Below, piece after piece: positions 59,893 through 64,000 of a stretch of DNA of 64,000 nucleotides. The notes beneath the pieces are model-generated. The model was given only the letters and a program-made list of their open reading frames with translations. It was not told the DNA's origin and did no database searches. The stretch is from Candidatus Sulfopaludibacter sp. SbA3 (GTDB lineage Bacteria > Acidobacteriota > Terriglobia > Bryobacterales > Bryobacteraceae): contig CAMDCN010000003.1 in assembly GCA_945890485.1 (NCBI GenBank), forward strand, positions 62,001 to 126,000, given 5' to 3'. A program made the translations under genes and the position numbers. Every line of letters starts with the position of its first letter. Position 1 is the stretch's first letter.

Positions 59893-62800
59893 ATGCTCAG
59901 AGGTATGTTTTCGCGAATTGCCCAGTTGGGCCTCTTGACCCTTGCTCTCGCCACACTTAGCTTCGCCCAAAGCGAACGCGGCCTGATTGCCGGTACCGTT
60001 ACCGATCAATCCGGCGCCGCCGTTCCTTCTGCTGAAGTCGTCGTCGTTAACACGGCCACCAATGCGACCTTCAAGGTCACCGCATCATCCACCGGAGAGT
60101 TCTCTGCGCCGAACCTGATTCCCGGTTCCTACCGCGTCACCGTCTCCGCCACGGGTTTCAAACGCGTCGTCCAGCAGAACGTTGTCGTCGCGGCATCCTC
60201 CTCGGTCCGCCTGGAACTGCAGCTCCAAATTGGTCAGGTCTCCGAACAAATCGAGGTCATTGGAAATGCGGCCGCGGTCCAAACCGACACCGCCAAGGTC
60301 TCGACCCAAGTCCAAAATAAGCTCGTCGACGAACTACCCCTTGTGGTCGCCGGCTCCATGCGCAGCCCCTTCAACCTCGTCGCTGTCGCGGCCGAAGCCC
60401 GCGGTGACGGCCAGCGCCTCTCGCTCGGCGGCGGTCAGGCCGCTTCCTGGGACGCCACCCTCGACGGCCACTCCGTCGGCACCAACCGCTCCGGCGACAC
60501 CGCCGAAGCCGCGCTGAACACCCCTTCCGTCGAAGGTCTCACCGAGTTCTCCGTCGATACCAACGGCTTCAAAGCCGAGTACGGCCAGGCCGGCGGCGGC
60601 GTCATGACCTTCGCCTCCAAGTCGGGCACCAACGACATCCACGGCACTGTCTATAACTTCCTCCGCAACGACGCCATGGACGCCCGCGGCTTCTTCGCCG
60701 CGCGCCGCTCCGTCTACCGTCAGAACGACTTCGGTGGTACCTTCTCCGGTCCGGTCCGGATCCCGAAGGTCTACGACGGCCGCAACAAAACTTTCTTCTT
60801 CGTCGCCTATGAAGGCTTCCGCAACCGCGTCGGCGCCAACGACGCGATTCTCTCTGTTCCTACTCCCGAGATGTATCGCGGCGACTTCACCAATTGGGTC
60901 GACCAGTCGAACCGTCGTATCACCATCTACGACCCCTCGACCACTCGACCCAATCCCAACGGCACCGGGAACATCCGCGACGCCTTCCCCAATAATCAGA
61001 TCCCGGTTAACCGCTTCGCCCGTACCTCCTCCGCCATCGCCGGCTTCGGTTCCACTGTCGCCCCCAACCGCGGCTTTGCCCCCGGCACCAGCGGCTATGT
61101 CCGCCAGAACTACCTCGTCTCCGGCGGCACCGAGATCACCCCCACCGACAAGTGGTCCGTCAAGGGCGATCAGCTCTTCGGCTCCAACCACCGCGTCAGC
61201 TTCCTCTGGAACACGACTCAGTTCCGCCGCAAGCCCGGACCCTCCGGCGCCCCTGGCCTCCCCGAGCCTCTTTGGAACGGGCAACTCCAGGCTTGGGACA
61301 CCGAAGCCTATCGCCTCACCCACGATTGGACCATCAACTCCCGCATGGTCAACCACCTCTCCTTCACCAAGAACACTTTCACCAAGAACAGCTTCTCGGC
61401 CAACGTCGACAAGAACTGGAAAGACAAGGTCTGCATCGCAAACGTGGTGGACTGCAACCAGAACTTCCCCACCATTAACTTCACCGAGTTTTCGACTTGG
61501 GGCGGCGCTTCGTATAACGGCACCAACCAGCCCGGCTGGGGTTTGAAGAACGACCTTAGCTACATCCGTGGCTCCCACACCTTTAAGTTCGGCTTTGCTC
61601 ACCAGAACCAAAACGCCGACGGCTTTGGCCAGCAGGACATCGCCGGCCGCGCCGACTTTAACTTCCTCGGCACCTCCGTCCCCGGCGCCACGGCCTTCCC
61701 CGCCAGCGGCGGCAGCTCCTTCGCCTCTTTCCTGCTCGGTGATGCACACCTCGGTCGCACCGAGACCATTCGCAACGTTACCCAGCGCTATCCCTACTAC
61801 GGCTTCTACGCCCAGGATGACTACCGCGTTACCCGGAAACTCACCATCAACTACGGCATCCGCTATGACGTAACCATGCCGCCGACGAACCTCAACGACG
61901 AGTATTCGGACTTCAACCCGACTCGCCCCAACCCCGCCGCCAACGGCTACCCCGGCGCCCTGTGGTTTGCAGGCTTCGGCCAAGGCCGCGAGAATACCCG
62001 TAGCCTCGTCCCCGGCTGGTACGGCGGCATCGGTCCCCGCCTCGGCCTGGCCTATAGCCTCGACCAGAAGACCACCATTCGTTCCGGCTATGGCCGCTCC
62101 TTCTCCCGCGTCACCGCGGTGCAGGGCTCGGGCCACTTCGCCGGATTCATCGGCCAGTACCAGTTCGAGAATAATTCTCAGGGCCTCCAGCCCACCTTCC
62201 GTATCGACCAGGGCCTGCCGTCGTACGTCCTGCCCCCCTCGCTCGATCCGTCGTTCTCGAACGGATTGAACGTCGACTACTGGCAGGGCCAGGAAGCCAC
62301 CCGCGCTCCGGAAAACTCATTCTGGACCTTTACTATGCAGCGGCAGGTCTCTTCCAGCCTTGTGGTTGAAATCGGCTATAACGGCAGCGCTGGCTCACAC
62401 CTGCAGTCCGGCCTACTCGTCATGAACCAGGTCCCCACGCAGATCTATGAAAATCTGGTAGGCCGGTTCGGCGGCGCTCAGGCCAATAACATCCTGCGTG
62501 CCGATATCAATTCGCCCCTCGCGGCCAGCGCCGGTATCGGATTGCCCTACCCCTCCTTCGCCACCCAACGTCTCCGCACCGTCGCTCAGGCGCTCCGCCC
62601 CTATCCGCAGTATCAGGGCATTATCACCGGCGTCCAGAACGGCGACAAGTCCGGCCACTCCAGCTATCACGCCTTCATCCTGAAGGCTGATCGCCGCATG
62701 TCAGGCGGCCTCACTTTCAATTGGAACTACGCCTTTACAAAGCTCCTCACCGACTCTGACTCCTATTTCGCCAACACCGGCGCTGCTCAGGATCAGTACA

Positions 62801-63396
62801 ACCGTCGCCTGGAGAAATCCATCGGCCAGTTCGATCAGACTCACGCCCTGAAGTTCTCCACGATCTACGAACTTCCCTTCGGCAAGGGCCGCAAGTGGGC
62901 TACCGGCGGACTCCTCAACCAAGTCATCGGGGGGTGGCGGCTCGCCGCGATTCAGACCTATTCGAGCGGTCTGCCCGTCGCCCTCCAACGGAACAATCCG
63001 TTGCCAATCTTCAACGGTGTCACCCGTCCCGTCGTCGACAGCTACGACAATTGGCGCGGGCCCGTTGCAGGCGACAGCTTCGATCCGAACGTCGACCGTT
63101 TCCTGAAGCCGGCGAACCAGTTCCCAGCCCAGCCCGTGTCTGCCTTCGGCAACGCTACTCGTTACAATCCGAAGCTACGCGGTTTCTGGAATACCACCGA
63201 GAACGTCAGCATCGCGAAGACCTTCAACGTCGGGGAACGTCTCCGGGTCGATCTCCGCGGCGAAGGCTTCAATATCTTCAACCGTACGATCTTTGGCACG
63301 GGCAGTACCAATCTCAACGCCGGCACCTTCGGGGTTGTCGCCAATCAGGTCAACACTCCCCGGCAAATCCAAGTCGGCTTGAAGATCTATTGGTAA
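59893..63396 (+). CDS. TonB-dependent receptor, carboxypeptidase-regulatory (Oar-like) type
   Basis: A 1167-residue outer-membrane receptor. The signal peptide ends near 'LATLSFAQ' (residue 26). A carboxypeptidase regulatory-like domain follows at about 30-115 ('RGLIAGTVTDQSGAAVPSAE', 'GSYRVTVSATGFKRVV'). The plug is at about 115-260 ('QIGQVSEQIEVIGNAAAVQT', 'EFSVDTNGFKAEYGQAGGGV'), then a long Asn/Gly/aromatic-rich beta-barrel. The protein ends in 'RQIQVGLKIYW' with a terminal aromatic, as for barrel insertion. This Oar-like class is hugely expanded in Acidobacteria and is thought to import oligosaccharides or peptides. No TonB box partner or cytoplasmic genes are adjacent. It ends 3 bases before the convergent RNase gene. 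Confidence 0.93.
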   Translation: MLRGMFSRIAQLGLLTLALATLSFAQSERGLIAGTVTDQSGAAVPSAEVVVVNTATNATFKVTASSTGEFSAPNLIPGSYRVTVSATGFKRVVQQNVVVAASSSVRLELQLQIGQVSEQIEVIGNAAAVQTDTAKVSTQVQNKLVDELPLVVAGSMRSPFNLVAVAAEARGDGQRLSLGGGQAASWDATLDGHSVGTNRSGDTAEAALNTPSVEGLTEFSVDTNGFKAEYGQAGGGVMTFASKSGTNDIHGTVYNFLRNDAMDARGFFAARRSVYRQNDFGGTFSGPVRIPKVYDGRNKTFFFVAYEGFRNRVGANDAILSVPTPEMYRGDFTNWVDQSNRRITIYDPSTTRPNPNGTGNIRDAFPNNQIPVNRFARTSSAIAGFGSTVAPNRGFAPGTSGYVRQNYLVSGGTEITPTDKWSVKGDQLFGSNHRVSFLWNTTQFRRKPGPSGAPGLPEPLWNGQLQAWDTEAYRLTHDWTINSRMVNHLSFTKNTFTKNSFSANVDKNWKDKVCIANVVDCNQNFPTINFTEFSTWGGASYNGTNQPGWGLKNDLSYIRGSHTFKFGFAHQNQNADGFGQQDIAGRADFNFLGTSVPGATAFPASGGSSFASFLLGDAHLGRTETIRNVTQRYPYYGFYAQDDYRVTRKLTINYGIRYDVTMPPTNLNDEYSDFNPTRPNPAANGYPGALWFAGFGQGRENTRSLVPGWYGGIGPRLGLAYSLDQKTTIRSGYGRSFSRVTAVQGSGHFAGFIGQYQFENNSQGLQPTFRIDQGLPSYVLPPSLDPSFSNGLNVDYWQGQEATRAPENSFWTFTMQRQVSSSLVVEIGYNGSAGSHLQSGLLVMNQVPTQIYENLVGRFGGAQANNILRADINSPLAASAGIGLPYPSFATQRLRTVAQALRPYPQYQGIITGVQNGDKSGHSSYHAFILKADRRMSGGLTFNWNYAFTKLLTDSDSYFANTGAAQDQYNRRLEKSIGQFDQTHALKFSTIYELPFGKGRKWATGGLLNQVIGGWRLAAIQTYSSGLPVALQRNNPLPIFNGVTRPVVDSYDNWRGPVAGDSFDPNVDRFLKPANQFPAQPVSAFGNATRYNPKLRGFWNTTENVSIAKTFNVGERLRVDLRGEGFNIFNRTIFGTGSTNLNAGTFGVVANQVNTPRQIQVGLKIYW

Positions 63397-63399
63397 CCC

Positions 63400-64000
63400 T
63401 TAACGCAAAGGCTGTACGATAATCTCGGACAAACGGCAAGCCTGCCTCGCCACCTCGGCGGAGCAGGCTCTTGCTTTTAGGTCCTTCGTCAAACACACCC
63501 GAACCTCCTGCAGAAACCGGCCGCTGCACCCCACCGTCACCGAATCGGCTGGCAATCCTGGATTCGCCGCCACAAATTCCTTCTGAATCACAGCCGGGGC
63601 CACCGTCCGCGCCCGCTTTGGGCTCCGTAGCGAGGCCGGAATCTTGACGTTCTGAAACGCCCGTCTCGCCCGGTCAAAATACCTCGCTGCGTTTTCGCCA
63701 GAACACACCCCATGCTTCCGCCACTCGTGCCGGATCAGCCCCGTGCTCGGCATAATGTCCAATACTCCATCAATGACGGGTTTCGAAAGCTGCTCGCCCG
63801 TCTCGCAGAACTGCGGCCAACTCCGCTCATACTGCGGCCACAAGCCATGCAGAATGAAGTCGTATTGGCGCGTCCCTCCGCACTGCATCCTGTCCCGTTC
63901 CCCGGCCGGCGTGGAGCAGTGCTGCGGCGACCACGACAGGCTCAGCACGTAAAAGTCAAACTTCCCGGCCTCGCCTCGCGGTTGATCCCGCCGCTGTCCC
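63400..64000 (-). CDS. RNase T2-family secreted ribonuclease, N-terminus cut by window end
   Basis: The minus-strand frame is open from the window edge to 63400, giving about 199 visible residues; the true start lies outside. An internal GTG at 63948 is not the start, because the residues before it ('GKFDFYVLSLSWSPQHC') are themselves conserved RNase T2 sequence. The two active-site blocks are intact: 'FILHGLWPQY' (CAS I) and 'HEWRKHGVCSG' (CAS II), each supplying a catalytic His. Cys residues suit the usual disulfides. RNase T2 enzymes cut RNA through a cyclic phosphate in the periplasm or outside. A signal peptide would be expected upstream. Confidence 0.9.
   Translation of the reverse strand, partial: GQRRDQPRGEAGKFDFYVLSLSWSPQHCSTPAGERDRMQCGGTRQYDFILHGLWPQYERSWPQFCETGEQLSKPVIDGVLDIMPSTGLIRHEWRKHGVCSGENAARYFDRARRAFQNVKIPASLRSPKRARTVAPAVIQKEFVAANPGLPADSVTVGCSGRFLQEVRVCLTKDLKARACSAEVARQACRLSEIIVQPLR

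Noticed and set aside
60334-62136. 600-residue open frame antisense to the TonB-dependent receptor
   Set aside because: Low-complexity Gly/Val/Ala/Glu translation with no recognisable fold; it is the shadow of codon bias in the receptor gene.
63400-63948. RNase T2 gene starting at GTG 63948
   Set aside because: Conserved RNase T2 sequence continues upstream in frame to the window edge, so this GTG is internal and the gene is cut by the window.

Overview
The window is one contiguous, gene-dense chromosomal stretch of a high-GC Gram-negative bacterium. The gene content points to Acidobacteriota, probably the Solibacteres/Bryobacterales group. The evidence is a TonB-dependent, carboxypeptidase-regulatory-domain (Oar-type) receptor, a DUF1592/DUF1552 pair, a Tat-exported sulfatase with a true formylglycine-generating enzyme, a PEP-CTERM protein, a fused AroD-AroE enzyme and many 'RRx' Tat-like signal peptides. 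This is inference from gene content; no rRNA, tRNA, CRISPR array, integrase or insertion sequence was seen, and no stretch over 300 bases lacks a gene.

Layout. 1-4.9 kb (minus): LptF/LptG-type permease (cut by the window start), a signal-peptide-bearing TldD/TldE-like pair and a LuxR-type response regulator. 5.0-9.8 kb (plus): CpaE-like ATPase, APH-fold kinase, a divergent enolase and a sulfatase. 9.8-11.5 kb (minus): SET methyltransferase, a 40-residue membrane peptide and malate dehydrogenase. 11.6-18.2 kb (plus): MerR regulator, S41 protease, a GMP synthase of eukaryote-like architecture, PpiD-like foldase and DedA protein. 18.2-20.1 kb (minus): formylglycine-generating enzyme and parvulin; a KAS III-like enzyme diverges from them. 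21-28 kb (mostly minus): PEP-CTERM protein, CpsB-type phosphatase, Gfo/Idh/MocA oxidoreductase, prepilin peptidase, amidase and AroDE. 28.2-30.8 kb (plus): PhoD-like phosphatase, CusF-like lipoprotein and cytochrome c'. 30.8-33.4 kb (minus): two ABC ATPases and an adaptor without a permease.

33.6-44.9 kb (minus) is a complete Wzx/Wzy-type exopolysaccharide operon of ten genes, almost all translationally coupled: chain-length protein, degenerate BY-kinase-like ATPase, Wza-like porin, polymerase-like protein, three glycosyltransferases, flippase, WbaP-like initiating transferase and WecE-like sugar aminotransferase. 45-53 kb holds an acetylxylan-esterase-like hydrolase, the DUF1592/DUF1552 pair with a small secreted protein, a BKACE-family enzyme and a RibD/DHFR-fold reductase. 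A PQQ-type sugar dehydrogenase follows at 53.1-54.4 kb.

54.9-59.8 kb (plus) is the most unusual part. It is a tightly overlapping set encoding a 120-residue helical protein, an acidic tandem-repeat protein, an 832-residue protein without a signal peptide that ends in a zincin (HELGH) domain, a Sec-exported partner and a DUF2200 protein. It resembles the cargo or effector module of a contractile secretion system, with no delivery genes in view. The window closes with the large TonB-dependent receptor and, converging on it, the start-truncated gene of a secreted RNase T2.
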